Origin: Enchytraeus crypticus
Lineage: Eukaryota; Annelida; Clitellata; Enchytraeida; Enchytraeidae
DNA length: 64,000 bases
Assembly: GCA_905160935.1 (NCBI GenBank)
Contig: CAJHZI010000028.1
Coordinates: 266,001 to 330,000 of the forward strand
Direction: 5' to 3'
Shown here: piece by piece, positions 1 through 10,495 of the stretch
How positions within the stretch are numbered: position 1 is the stretch's first letter
Layout of the letters: each line of letters opens with the position of its first letter
Notes under the pieces: model-generated
What the model was told of the DNA's origin: nothing
Databases searched by the model: none
The model's input: the letters and a program-made list of their open reading frames with translations, nothing else
Program-made: the position numbers and the translations under genes

Positions 1-329
1 ACACTGGATACACTCTAAGCGTCCACCATCTGCTTATGCTTACCTCCGTTTCCCCTCCCCATCGTCGATATTTGTCAAATTACAAGTAAACAGAGCTTCA
101 GAAATACAGGTATTTCGATTGATAAGATGCAATTTGGGTCAGTTAAGCCCAGTAAAGTTTATTTCAAGTATTTTATTGGAATCTACAAGACGAGTTCACA
201 GATAGGATTTAGTATAGGCTCAGCTGAATTAAACGGAATTCAAATAACCATAATGCTTTGCATGGTTACTGCGTCATCGTGTCAACCTTTCATATGCTTT
301 AGACAGGTAGTGAACTAATAATATTAGCA
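1..329. other. Left edge, no gene recognised
   Basis: AT-rich sequence within the presumed DHCR24 intron 1. A 63-codon frame has no recognisable similarity. I see nothing else here. Confidence 0.5.
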
Positions 330-430
330 AAAGCTAAAAAAGCTAGTGTTAACGTCAGTTTCCTCACTCGAAAGCGACGTCAGTCACTGGCGAGCCCAGG
401 ATTTGAACCCCGCATATATTGAACCAATAG
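330..430 (-). mobile_element. tRNA-derived SINE, family A (3' part)
   Basis: Read on the minus strand it has the B-box-like GGGGTTCAAATCCTGGGCTC, then the family tail TGAGGAAACTGACGTTAAC and AGCTTTTTTAGC. The tRNA-like head is cut short at about 430. Best complete copies for comparison are 45585-45720 and 6270-6415. Confidence 0.75.
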
Positions 431-459
431 TTAATAATAGTAATAGTAATAGTAGTAAC

Positions 460-499
<40 letters not shown>

Positions 500-501
<2 letters not shown>

Positions 502-935
502 GGTAAATGTGCCGTATGGGACGTCACGGTCATTAATTTGATACTATGGCAAACTCCTACCTTAATACGACTTCAGTCACAGCCGGTGGAGCTGTTGTTC
601 ATGCCGCCTCTAGGAAATTGGATAAATACCGTGATCTGTCCTTAGGATATGAAGTTGTTCCGGTGGCCGAAACCATGGACCCGATGAATCCCGAAGGAGT
701 TGACTTTATTAACAGCATAGGCAAACTAATTGCAGAGCAAACCGGCGATAAGCGAGAGACATCTTTTCTTTGGCAAAGGCTTTCCATGACTTTTGCAAAG
801 ATTTCATGCAGTCTGCTTCAACAATTCTTTTAAGCCGGTTGATGACCTCGAGTAGCCGGGCGGCGATTCAGCACGTATTGCTTGAATCGTTTTTATCAAA
901 CCCGAGGTTCTTTACACCGGGATAAAAAAATAATA
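500..935 (+). mobile_element. RLE-type LINE (TAA-repeat family), 3' end
   Basis: An open frame at 546-833 (95 residues; GYEVVPVAETMDPMNPEGVD, ETSFLWQRLSM) is the C-terminus of a non-LTR retrotransposon polyprotein, better preserved at 50470-51520 on the other strand. It is followed by a 3' UTR with TAGCCGGGCGGCGATTCAGC and GGTTCTTTACACC and a TAA-rich tail. It is 5'-truncated directly after a (TAA)n tract at 455-500. Confidence 0.8.
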
Positions 936-1329
936 GTAATAATAATTCGGTTTAGTAACAAATATGACATACGTACGTAATTAAATTAGAATTGTTGATA
1001 AACAGTTGTACAAGAAACTCAAACACTATGTTGTCTATTTCAACCAATCATGCGAACACGAAGAGGTCTGTTTTAGCCGGTTGGTATTCATCCAACAAAG
1101 TTACGACTGTTGTGAACAGCGTTGAGCAGAGCTTCGTTACCATAAATAGTACGATAGATTTCAGTGCATGCCTAAGCCACTGGTATCATACAAGTTCATT
1201 CCAGCGAGCTAGATAGCTAGGGCCTCTTTGGCTTCGCTATTTATCATATAAACACACACGCACACACATATGTATATGTATATATTTATATATACATATA
1301 TTTATATTATGTATATTATATATATATTT
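936..1329. other. Unassigned AT-rich sequence
   Basis: Contains a 74-codon frame at 992-1216 without recognisable similarity and a CA/TA-rich stretch from about 1250. Probably repeat debris in DHCR24 intron 1. Confidence 0.4.
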
Positions 1330-2320
1330 TTTATAACATAACATAACATTACAGAGTCAGGAAGCAATTATATGCTTGTTTAAGACTCATCAGGCTCTCA
1401 ACTACAACCAATTAATATAAATCAAATCATACAGACTTCATGTGAACATGTGAAATTTATACGTAGCCTATGTATAACACTGTACATGCAATTAGCGTCT
1501 AATTTACATGTTCTTATGTGTATCATATTTATTTTTAAAGCATTCACTGATTCTGCTTCCACAACTTCGCTTGGCAAACTATTCCAAGCATTTATAACTC
1601 TCTGACTGAAGAAAAATTTCCTTAAATCTAGTTTACTTCTAAATTTACTAAGTTTATACATATGTCCCCTTGTGTTTCTGTTGTTTGATAAATTAAACCA
1701 AATACTATGGTTAACTTTGCTGAAGCCTTTGAGTATCTTAAGAACTTCTATTAAATCTCCTCTAGGTCTTCTCTCACTTAAAGAGGTTAATCCTACGAAT
1801 TTTAATCTATTCTCATAACTAAGTTTTCGACAGTCAAATACCAGCCTTGTTGCTCTGGCATGTACCCTTTCTAATTTATCGATATCTCTCTTAAGATATG
1901 GGCACCAAGCCTGAACGCAGTATTCAAGTTTGGGCCGTACAAGAGCATTATATAGCCTTACCACAATATCTTTATTTCTACATGCAATTGCTCTTTTAAT
2001 CATTCTTAATACACAATTAGCACTATTTACAACTTTATTACAATTTTCACTAAATTTAAAAGGGCTGTCCACAAAGACTCTTAAATCCCTCTCACTGTTT
2101 GTGGATTTTAGTTTAATATTGTTCAATGTATACTCAATTTCTAAATTATTATTCCCTATACGCATAACTCTACATTTCTCAGCATTGAACTCCATTAGCC
2201 AATCCCTAGACCAGTTCTGTAATATTTTTATATTAAACTTTAAAATCTCAGCATCTTCAATGTTGTTTACTATCTTTGCTACTTTAGAATCATCTGCAAA
2301 TTTACTAAATAATTTACTAT
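1330..2320 (-). mobile_element. CR1/Jockey-like LINE, reverse-transcriptase C-terminal part
   Basis: Frames on the minus strand read KFADDSKVAKIVNNIEDA (catalytic FADD, about 2260-2310), then MEFNAEKCRVMRIG, LYNALVRPKLEYCVQAWCPY, LSERRPRGDLIEVLKI and RKFFFSQRVINAWNSLPSEV. This is the thumb and C-terminal region typical of chicken-repeat-like LINEs. The frame from 2195 to 1422 is open for 257 codons. The element is cut on its 5' side by a TA microsatellite at about 2320. Its 3' UTR near 1335-1395 shares a tail with the 5S-derived SINEs. Confidence 0.85.
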
Positions 2321-2333
2321 TTATTTATTTATT

Positions 2334-2410
<77 letters not shown>

Positions 2411-2527
2411 CACATGGGCTAGCCCGTTACTGACATCGCTTTCGAGTGAGGAAACTGACGTTAACCTTAGCTTTACCAGCTTTATATATATATATATATG
2501 TAATATTTATATATATATACGTATACA

Positions 2528-2595
<68 letters not shown>

Positions 2596-2612
2596 TACAC
2601 ACACATACTGTA

Positions 2613-2644
<32 letters not shown>

Positions 2645-2660
2645 CACAATATGTGTGTGC
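2320..2660. repeat. TA microsatellites flanking a SINE-A tail
   Basis: Two long (TA)n tracts, about 2330-2405 and 2485-2650, with some CA. Between them (2414-2484, plus strand) lies a short SINE family A tail, GAGTGAGGAAACTGACGTTA followed by AGCTTTACCAGCTTT. Confidence 0.85.
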
Positions 2661-2689
2661 GCGTGTGTGCATATATATATAGTAGTGAC

Positions 2690-4870
2690 GAACATTTGCA
2701 AATTATTAAATACAGTAAGCGAACATCGAAATAGGCTTGCTATTGAGCAATTGCCATGAATTGTTAAGCAAATGAATCTATGTCTACACAGAAATCTTTT
2801 TAAAATCGAAATTAGACTAATTATTAGTCCAAATACAATTTTTAGAAAGTCTACTACAGTTAATAATTCGATCCCCTCAAATTACATTTTATCGGCTTCA
2901 GCGCAACAAAGGGACCGAAGCAAAGTTATCACATTTTTTATAACGTTACAGTCACTTAATAAGTGTTTCTTCAGTGTAAGACTTAATTTATGAGCTTTTA
3001 CACAAAGGGTTCTTGAAACAATTGAATAGATATTAATTTAAAATTAAAAGACCATTTAGAGAATTAATATGCTTTCCAACAAAAATTCGACTAGGAATGC
3101 CGTAAGTCAATAGGCCTAATACCACAAATTAAAATATACTTAATTTAATGCAGATTTAACGCAAAACAGATGTAGGAACCCGGGAAGAGTAGGCCTACAT
3201 AGATGGCAAAGCAAGATGAAGGATAGATGACTTGTTTCGGCTTTCTCAACAAAGACAGCAATTACTTTAACCCACTTTTCAGTGCAGAGTGGGATAACAC
3301 CAGCATTTAAAATAATGGCGCGGTTCTATTATTTGCTTCAATGTATCAAACGTAATACTATATTTCAAACAAACAAACAAAATAGGAACAATATGACGCT
3401 ATAAAGAGTGTAGTAACTCAGTGCATATGCTATAAATTATTCTATTATTTGCAACAATGTATGAAACGTAATACTTTATTTCAAACAAACAAACAAAAAG
3501 GAACAGTATGACGCTATAAAGAGTGTAATAACTCCGTGCATATGCTATAAATAGATTATCAAAGAAAAATTAGGTACGTAATAGTGTCACCTCACACAAT
3601 CAAGTATATTACATCAATGTGATACAGTTAACCTTGCTTAATTTAGTAAACGATAATGAGAAGCAACATATTGAACTACATTCAAGTACAACATCAAATA
3701 ATTGTTAAGACTAATATGCAATGCAATCAATAATTTTCCAATAACCAGTCACGAAGTTTAAGTTTAAACATAAGCAGAGAAACTAAGAATTGAAATTCTT
3801 TAGTTACAGAGGTACTTTAAGCTAGGGATTTAAATTCTTCAGGTATTTTGATATAACATAAATGCAAACTTTTATATTTCGAATGTATGTATCGTGTTAC
3901 GATTGTCAACTTTCTTTAGTAAATAAACTTTATTTCAGAGTAACGTTACAGACAGTGATACATGTATGGACAGCTTGGTAGGGTTCTAAAGGGAGCTTAG
4001 TATATAAATGTAGTCTATATTAATTTTAACTCTATATATGCTCTCTATCGAATGTACATAGTTCGCATATTAATAAAGTCTACATAAACGAAACTACACA
4101 ATATCTACATGTACATTCGGGTGGAGCTCTCTAGTCGTATATGACTGATATATTTAGAATAGAGGTCACGTGATAACCTGGGATTCAGTCAAATAACTTA
4201 GTTTAGGACTATGCGATAGGGCGACGACATAACTTATTCTACTAATCGATATATAAATTTTAGCCGCCTGAAGCTACATGCACCTCGTTGTTATTAATGA
4301 TGCATGATTTTGTTGTTGCGGTTGGTCTATTCTGCAGTGTTTTACGGTTATAACATGGGAAAGTACACAACACGGACATTATACGACTAGTACAGTTTGA
4401 AAAAAAGAAAAATTTTAAGCTTGGACTAATTAGTACAATTTACAACAGAGAATTTGGTACCAGCCTATTAACACCGGTTGGATGGCAGTGTTGATTGCAC
4501 ACTTGCTTAGTCAGCAAGAGTCAAAGGGTTTCAATTTCAACCTAAAAAACTGAAGTTAAAACTTTGTCGACATATTGCCGACTCAACAATCTCGTCGACT
4601 TCAAAATCAGTTCAAATGGTTTTTAACGTCTGGTTAAAAATCTCATATCGGCAGAAGAGAAACATATTGGACTCAGGCCCTACTCCACTTAGTGCATCGT
4701 ATAATCTAGCAAAATGTTAAAAGATACCGCCAAGCAACAACTTGAACATTATATTCTACGAGGATTCTATATAAGATAACAGCAATTGAATATTATCCCA
4801 TTTATAAACTTTTTATCTCTATAATGCTGATATCGCTTTATCATGGCAACAGGTCACTCAAGAAATAAAA
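2690..4870. other. DHCR24 intron 1 interior
   Basis: No exon recognised on either strand. The only structure I see is the 116-bp tandem duplication at 3324-3555; the rest is unique-looking AT-rich DNA. Confidence 0.5.
3324..3555. repeat. 116-bp tandem duplication, two copies
   Basis: The segment beginning ttctattatttgc at 3324 recurs at 3440. It shares the blocks caaacaaacaaacaaaa, atgacgctataaagagtgta and gtgcatatgctataaat, with roughly ten differences. Nothing suggests coding. Confidence 0.85.
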
Positions 4871-4876
4871 CTAATT

Positions 4877-4879
<3 letters not shown>

Positions 4880-4944
<65 letters not shown>

Positions 4945-5400
4945 TATAAATATATATAATATTATATAATATTATATTATATATATTACGTGTGTGTGCA
5001 TGCGTACGTGTGTGCGTGTATGTGTGTGTTTTGTGAGTGTGCATGTGTGTGAGTGTGTTTGTGTGTGTGTGTGTGTGTGAGTGCGTGTATGCGTGTGTCT
5101 ATGTGAGTGTGCATGTACGAGTGTGTATGTATGTGTGTGCATGTGTGTATGTTAGTGTGTATGAGTGTGTATGAGTGTGTATGTATGTGTGTTTGTGTGT
5201 GCGTGCGTGTGTATGTGTGCGTGTGTGTATGCGTGCGTAAGTGTGCATGTGTGTTTGTGTGTGTGCGTGTATGTGCATGTGTGTGTATATGTGTGTGTAT
5301 GTGTGTGTTTGTAAGTGTGCATGTGTGTATGTGTGTGCGCGCGCTCGTGTGTGTGCATGTGTGCGCGCGCGTGTGTGTGTGTATGTATGTGTGTGTGTAG
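4880..5400. repeat. TA then TG/CG microsatellite in DHCR24 intron 1
   Basis: A (TA)n tract at 4880-4985 passes into about 415 bases of imperfect TG repeat with TATG, CGTG and TTTG variants, ending about 17 bases from the exon-1 splice donor. Translated frames here give only Thr/His or Cys/Val runs and are not genes. Confidence 0.9.
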
Positions 5401-5417
5401 CAGATAAGAGAACTAAC

Positions 5418-5660
5418 CTGTCTCTGGACGTGCTTGACTTTCTCGTCGTGTTTGTGAGGAGCGCTGTTGAGCTTGAAGATGATCTGATTCCTGATGGAGT
5501 AGTAGACGTCGTAGAGCAGAGAGGCAGGCATGAGGAATAGCACGACGAATATCCACCGATAGTGAACCAGGATGTATTCTAGGCCCTTTCTCTTCGCCCA
5601 CATGATTATCGCCGCTAATACCGGCAAAATCATCATTCCAGCGCTCAGTATAAGCCCCAT
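5418..5660 (-). CDS. DHCR24: Delta(24)-sterol reductase, first coding exon only
   Basis: This is the N-terminal 81 codons of DHCR24 (seladin-1), the FAD-dependent ER-membrane enzyme that reduces the C24 double bond of sterol intermediates such as desmosterol. The stretch from residue 24 on (RKGLEYILVHYRWIF, then YDVYYSIRNQ and IFKLNSAPHKHDEKV) aligns without gaps to the start of animal DHCR24. Two hydrophobic segments, about residues 5-22 and 35-50, fit the N-terminal membrane anchor. The ATG at 5658-5660 is the first in frame and gives the expected spacing to the conserved part. The exon ends with CAG followed by gttagt, phase 0, where the next residue in the family is Val. The FAD-binding and catalytic parts are not in the window; they must lie left of position 1, so intron 1 exceeds 5.4 kb. 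The frame stays open into intronic TG repeats, giving a His/Thr-rich artefact that is not protein. Confidence 0.9.
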
Positions 5661-6266
5661 TGTTATATCTGGGTGAGTTTATGAAAATGAGGTGTCTGTG
5701 AATTGCTGGATTGTTTTTCAAAACAGGCGATAGTATTATCAATTTAATAATCAATTTTATAATAAATTATAAAACAAATATTAATAAAATTTAGTCTAAG
5801 TATAAAATGTACACGTAGAGGAAACTTAAGATCGTGTTTACAGAGGCGAGTAGCATCACGAAGTATTAAACTATCGGTTCATGAAGCAAATTAAAATCTC
5901 TCGGATTTGATTACCGGCACTACTGATCAGTGATCAATGTGTAAAATATCGTATCGTTCAGAGGATCAGTAGACTGCCTAACGGTTTAGCCTTGTGCCAC
6001 TCATTTTATTATACTGTGATATAATATCACTAAAACGGTACAGGTACAACTGTATTATGAACATAATATTATACATACATAATTTAACAAATTATGTGCA
6101 AATTTAATGATTTATTACTCGTTCGAAAAGGTTAAACGCACTTTAGAGTGAAATGATCATACATGATGATACCTATAATTTACACTACATTTCTAAATAG
6201 ATAAATCAAATGAAATAGGCCTAATTTAATAATTATTAATTAAGTAATTAAATAATCTATTTATGG
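5661..6266. other. 5' flank of DHCR24
   Basis: No exon recognised. As the sequence immediately upstream of the DHCR24 start codon, it should include its 5' UTR and promoter, but I see no TATA box or CpG-rich block that I could defend. Confidence 0.4.
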
Positions 6267-6267
6267 A

Positions 6268-6415
6268 TTTTAGGCGGCTGAAGCCAATGGCGATGTAAGA
6301 TACTCGACCACGGATCAGTATGTGCGGGGTTCAAATCCTGGGCTCGCCCGTCACTGACATCACTTTCGAGTGAAGAAACTGACGTTAAAATTAGCTTTAC
6401 CAGCTTTTTAGCTAG
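6268..6415 (+). mobile_element. tRNA-derived SINE, family A (near complete)
   Basis: Head with an A-box-like region (CCAATGGCGATGTAAGATAC) and B box GGTTCAAATCC, a middle CTGGGCTCGCCCGTCACTGA, and the tail GAAGAAACTGACGTTAAAAT then TAGCTTTACCAGCTTTT. The head is close to that at 45585. Confidence 0.82.
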
Positions 6416-6700
6416 GTATGACGAGAAGGCTGGAATTTTACTTTTCGATTGGCTCACCAAGAAATCGATTTCAAGGCACTTAATGGGCGAAGTTGCATCA
6501 AACTTTTGTTGAAATAGCTTGAAGTTACCTGAGAGACTGGTACTCTACACGCTCAACAACTAAAGCATTTACTAATTAAAACACTACGATCTCTAAACAG
6601 AGACATAGTACCTACACAAAACCTATTATTATCAATGGAATTCAAAGACAGAGACACATGCACACAAACACACTCACACACACACCCTGCACACATACAC

Positions 6701-6704
<4 letters not shown>

Positions 6705-6742
<38 letters not shown>

Positions 6743-6773
6743 GAGCGACACGCAAAGACAAAGAAAGAAACAC

Positions 6774-6814
<41 letters not shown>

Positions 6815-6830
6815 TACAGTTTCTGAGAAA
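6705..6830. repeat. (GA)n microsatellite
   Basis: GAGA-rich tract that lies mostly inside the left arm of the large inverted repeat; the right arm carries the complementary (CT)n at about 7350-7395. Confidence 0.9.
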
Positions 6831-7349
6831 TAAGAGTTAGAGAGATATTTGTCCCGACTATTTAGTGCATTTGGCGAAAGTCAAATTTATTTAGTCCTAG
6901 AATCTAAGAAGATCAATTTAAAGGACATCAATGCAATGCAGGCAGCCTACCAGCTGATTGCCATTATGAGAAGTGTACAAGCAGGCACACTTGAGACTCT
7001 CGACCCTAACACTACGTAATAGCCTATATCTTTGATTAATTACAATGTCATAAGTACACGTATTTCGTTGCACTAACTACAATACTAAACTACTATCAGG
7101 CAATACGTGTACTTATGACATTGTAATTAATCAAAGATATAGGCTATTATGTAGTGTTAGGGTCGAGAGTCTCAAGTGTGCCTGCTTGTACACTTATCAT
7201 AATGGCAATCAGCTGGTAGGCTGCCTGCATTGCATTGATGTCCTTTAAATTGATCTTCTTAGATTCTAGGACTAAATAAATTTGACTTTCGCCAAATGCA
7301 CTAAATAGTCGGGACAAATATCTCTCTAACTCTTATTTCTCAGAAACTG

Positions 7350-7406
<57 letters not shown>

Positions 7407-7429
7407 GTGTTTCTTTCTTTGTCTTTGCG
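6751..7429. repeat. Large near-perfect inverted repeat (314 and 328-bp arms)
   Basis: Left arm 6751-7064 and right arm 7102-7429 are reverse complements with about two substitutions plus a length difference in the embedded GA/CT tract. The 37-bp loop (7065-7101) contains CGTTGCACTAACTACAATAC followed by TAAACTACTATCAGG. The same 35 bases are repeated immediately after the right arm, at 7428-7462. No coding content. Confidence 0.92.
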
Positions 7430-7462
7430 TTGCACTAACTACAATACTAAACTACTATCAGG

Positions 7463-8037
7463 TATTGTTCGTGTATCAAGGATCGGACACTAGTTTGCCT
7501 TCTGAAACTCAAAAAACGAATGTACTTTTTCTACTCATCTACTCAAACTCAAAAAATTTCCATGTAATTAGCCAAATGTAATTCTATCAAGAGGTCAGAA
7601 TTAAGAGAAACGACAGTCATATCCAACTGCCATTCTCTTTAAGGAAATCCGAAATTGTAACTAATTAAAAAAATTAAATTAATTAATAATTAAAATCAAT
7701 CAACTAGTTTCTTTCACTGAATTTATTTCTTAACTATTTCATTTCAATGCAGTCTAGCCAAGATTGACTTTATTTATATCGTTTATGTATCAAGAACTCA
7801 AAAAGATGTGTAGATCAAAAGTGTCATCTGATATTCTACATCTATGAGTTGTCAGGAATTTACAAGCAGCACGAAAATGTCGCTCGACCACAACTAATAT
7901 TATGTGGAAATGTGGAATTGCTCTTAGCGAACGCAACAGCCTTTAAAGTTCAATGGAGAAATTTAAGCTCAATTTTCCGAGTTTAACTAAATGAGTTAGT
8001 AGGCCTATTTCAAAAGTTTGAGCATAAAGAAGTAAAG
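7463..8037. other. Intergenic, nothing recognised
   Basis: AT-rich sequence after the inverted repeat; no frame, SINE or LINE similarity that I can name. Confidence 0.4.
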
Positions 8038-8420
8038 TAAATACGCATTATGGTGAAATGATGAACTATGTTGATATCTATCACTTTTAAGCCTATATAA
8101 AAGTAATAAAACACAAGGAACTACAGACTCTCATATCCAATCAAAAATGTATAAGACTGTGAGTTTGTACTAAACTTCAAGATGCATTGAACGGGGGGGG
8201 CTTAACTAGTTGACAAAAGCGGCCGGACGGCTGTATGACGTAGATTAAAAGAAACACGCATTATAGTGAATAATCAACTATGTTGATATCTATCACTTTT
8301 TAATATCATATGTTTAAACCGTGAGTCAATTTAGACCATTTTCGGTATAACCAGTCCAATGAATGTCCTAGATTTTTCTCTCAGATCAACCCGCCAGGGA
8401 TTCGAACACACGAGTAATTT
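8038..8420 (-). mobile_element. tRNA-derived SINE, family B: tail fragment plus near-complete copy
   Basis: A fragment at 8038-8095 and a longer copy at 8255-8420, both minus. The long one reads, on the minus strand, GTGTTCGAATCC (B box), GGTCTAAATTGACTCACGGT and the tail GTGATAGATATCAACATAGT ending in TCACTATAATGCGTG. The same modules occur on the plus strand at 12305-12520. Confidence 0.75.
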
Positions 8421-8700
8421 ATTCAAACACACTAACTAAAAAAACGAGTATAACTCAAAGACAGTAACTTAATTAAAACTTAAAATTTTAACGTTTGAGT
8501 TATCGTTTAAGTTATAGATTTAAATTTCGAGTTATACTCGCGCATCACTGCTTTCCAGTACATAAATTTAACATAGGCCTACTTTGCAGTGTGTTCGTTT
8601 AAAGATTCGTTGCAGAAATTGATATCAGTGCGGAGATGCTATTTAACCCTGCACCTATTGATTAATTGTCAGTCCGAAAATTAACTACCACACTAAATAA
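8421..8700. other. Intergenic, nothing recognised
   Basis: AT-rich sequence between a SINE-B copy and a TAA repeat; no supported feature. Confidence 0.4.
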
Positions 8701-8775
8701 TAATAACAATAATAATAATAATAATAATAGGGTGATCGTCAACGGGTTGAACACAGCCCGTCTGAAAGAGAAGAG

Positions 8776-9264
8776 ATGTCCCGGCCTCTCAATACCCCCT
8801 CCTCCTCCTCGAGTGCGCCCATAGAGCCTGAGATAGGTCCACAAGAGTTTTCTGCGCTGTCCATCAGCGAGAAAAAGAAGATACTCGAGGCTAGAATGGC
8901 CTCTGCCTCCCAGGGGTCCCTCTTACCAGGGCCACAGTACCAGGGTCAAAGACTGAACCAGATGTTGGCCTCAGGGCAGGCTGAGGCGGAGAGGCAGAGC
9001 TCATCGGGTTTTACAAATCAGAGCCCTAATCAAGCAGATACTCGCTTCCAGAATTCTCTAGAAACAGCTATCGAGATTTCAGGGTCGTTGACTTCTAAAA
9101 GCGGTTCTCCCAACAGAGTTCTCACAACTGCCTCATCAACGCCTGTTCAGGTGAGTCACCGTCGTGGTGGATCGATAACAGATGAAGTGAAGACGGGCGC
9201 TGCTGGAGCCAAAAGCTGTGGATTCAGGACAATGTCACCCGCTGCCGCGATCAGCAACGTTTAA
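8776..9264 (+). CDS. 162-codon GC-rich open frame of unknown identity between TAA repeats
   Basis: Begins MSRPLNTPSSSSSAPIEPE and continues with a Lys-rich stretch (SEKKKILEARMASASQG), Gln/Ser-rich low complexity, and ends MSPAAAISNV. I do not recognise the family. Composition is clearly more GC-rich than the surroundings and the frame is open from first ATG to stop. It is bounded by (TAA)n at 8698-8729 and 9269-9313, the habitat of the RLE-type LINE in this window. An N-terminal piece of such a LINE is therefore more likely than a host exon, but this is inference. Confidence 0.4.
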   Translation: MSRPLNTPSSSSSAPIEPEIGPQEFSALSISEKKKILEARMASASQGSLLPGPQYQGQRLNQMLASGQAEAERQSSSGFTNQSPNQADTRFQNSLETAIEISGSLTSKSGSPNRVLTTASSTPVQVSHRRGGSITDEVKTGAAGAKSCGFRTMSPAAAISNV

Positions 9265-9268
9265 CTTT

Positions 9269-9269
9269 C

Positions 9270-9311
<42 letters not shown>

Positions 9312-9367
9312 GTAATAAAGGTTTAACGTCTGTTTCCAGATCCTAGGATGATGTCAGGGACGTTAAC

Positions 9368-9421
<54 letters not shown>

Positions 9422-9540
9422 TTCTTCTAAACCGTTTGATGACCTCGTGTAGCCGGGCGGCGATTCAGCACTTATTCCTCGAATCGTTTTATCAAACCTC
9501 GAGTTCTTTACACCCGGGGTAAAAAATAACAAATAATAAT
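9269..9540 (+). mobile_element. TAA repeats with a LINE tail insert and the 3' UTR of the TAA-targeting LINE
   Basis: (TAA)n at 9269-9313. A 50-bp L2-like 3' tail in minus orientation lies at about 9320-9368 (GGTTTAACGTCTGTTTCC, GATGTCAGGGACGTTAA). (TAA)n follows at 9370-9420. At 9425-9535 (plus) is the 3' UTR of the RLE LINE (TAGCCGGGCGGCGATTCAGC, GAGTTCTTTACACC). No coding part remains. Confidence 0.75.
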
Positions 9541-9549
9541 AAATAAAAA

Positions 9550-9550
9550 T

Positions 9551-9621
<71 letters not shown>

Positions 9622-9625
9622 TTTA
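9550..9625. repeat. (ACT)n and (TAA)n microsatellite
   Basis: About 13 ACT units pass directly into about 11 TAA units, just after the TAA-rich tail of the LINE 3' end. Confidence 0.9.
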
Positions 9626-9827
9626 AAAAAATAATGATAATTATTATAATAATAACAATAGGTGAATATATATGAGTGAATTTATATATTTATTTTATAT
9701 TATTTATTTCTTGCTCCGCTATATGCATTAGAGCATTATAAAGTGTGACAATCCGTCAGTTCTCTGGATGTGATGTCATCAGCTTGGTGCTCTATTAAGC
9801 CACAGTAGCATTAAAGGAACCTTGAGG

Positions 9828-10150
9828 TGGAAGGTGGGATTTAGCGCACTTGGTTAAGCAGTGCATATATGAGCGAAGTTAAGCAACGTCGGACGCGGTT
9901 AGTACTTCGATGGGTGATCATCTTATAACACCGATTGTTGCCAGCCTTGAATGAAAATAAAAATCGTCAGGGTGTTAAAAGTTTAGAACTTTACTATTAA
10001 ATCCGCGCCGGTTGCAATCGATGCACTATCAAAATGGTAACGATTATAATTATTAATAATCATGAAGCGGAAATGAGGAAACAACAGAGACAACAAACAG
10101 CACGGGTCTCAAAAACAAGCCTCTGCGCTTCCTGAGGCTGATGACCCTTT
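9828..10150 (+). mobile_element. 5S rRNA-derived SINE (family C), plus orientation, diverged
   Basis: The head contains AAGTTAAGCAACGTCGGACG then CGGTTAGTACTTCGATGGGT, plainly related to the 3' half of 5S rRNA with its internal promoter. The body has TTAAATCCGCGCCGGTTGCA and an ATTAATAATCATGAAG block shared with copies at 10265-10495 and 43530-44095. It is not a functional 5S gene: the 5S 5' half is replaced and the 3' end continues into SINE body. Confidence 0.8.
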
Positions 10151-10264
10151 GTTGTTAAAGGTCGGTTATCCTTCGACCTGACACAATTTTAATAGCGCTC
10201 TGGAGCTACTGTGGCATTTATCATAGATCGGCCTTTTATAATGTTCTTTACATAACGGCACATT

Positions 10265-10495
10265 AGGACAGGAAGAACAGATGCTTAGTTGTTTAAGGTC
10301 TATTTCCTCCTTCCCCGCAATTGCAACAATTGCAGCCGGCGCGGATTTAGGAATAACCTTCCATCACCTTGGGATTTTTCTCTTTAAAGCTGTCAACACT
10401 CGGTCTTCCAAGGTGGTCACCCACACAGTACTAACCGAGGCCGATGTAGCTTAACTTAGATTATTGACGCGAAAATAAACCAAGTACGCTAAATA
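10265..10495 (-). mobile_element. 5S rRNA-derived SINE (family C), minus orientation
   Basis: On the minus strand: GGCAGTATTTAGCGTACTTG, AAGTTAAGCTACATCGGCCT, CGGTTAGTACTGTGTGGGTG, then TGGAAGGTTATTCCTAAATC, CGCCGGCTGCAATTG, and the tail CCTTAAACAACTAAGCATCT then TTCCTGTCCTAATG. This is nearly full length for the family and lies inverted to the copy at 9828. Confidence 0.85.

Noticed and set aside
1930-2701. Tyr/Ile-rich frames over the TA repeats
   Set aside because: Pure translations of TA microsatellite, or antisense of the LINE RT.
4986-5417. His/Thr-rich continuation of the DHCR24 frame
   Set aside because: It runs past a clear splice donor into a TG microsatellite; family comparison ends at the donor.
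9830-9930. Possible 5S rRNA gene
   Set aside because: Only the 3' half resembles 5S, with many changes and a SINE body attached; two more copies have the same layout.
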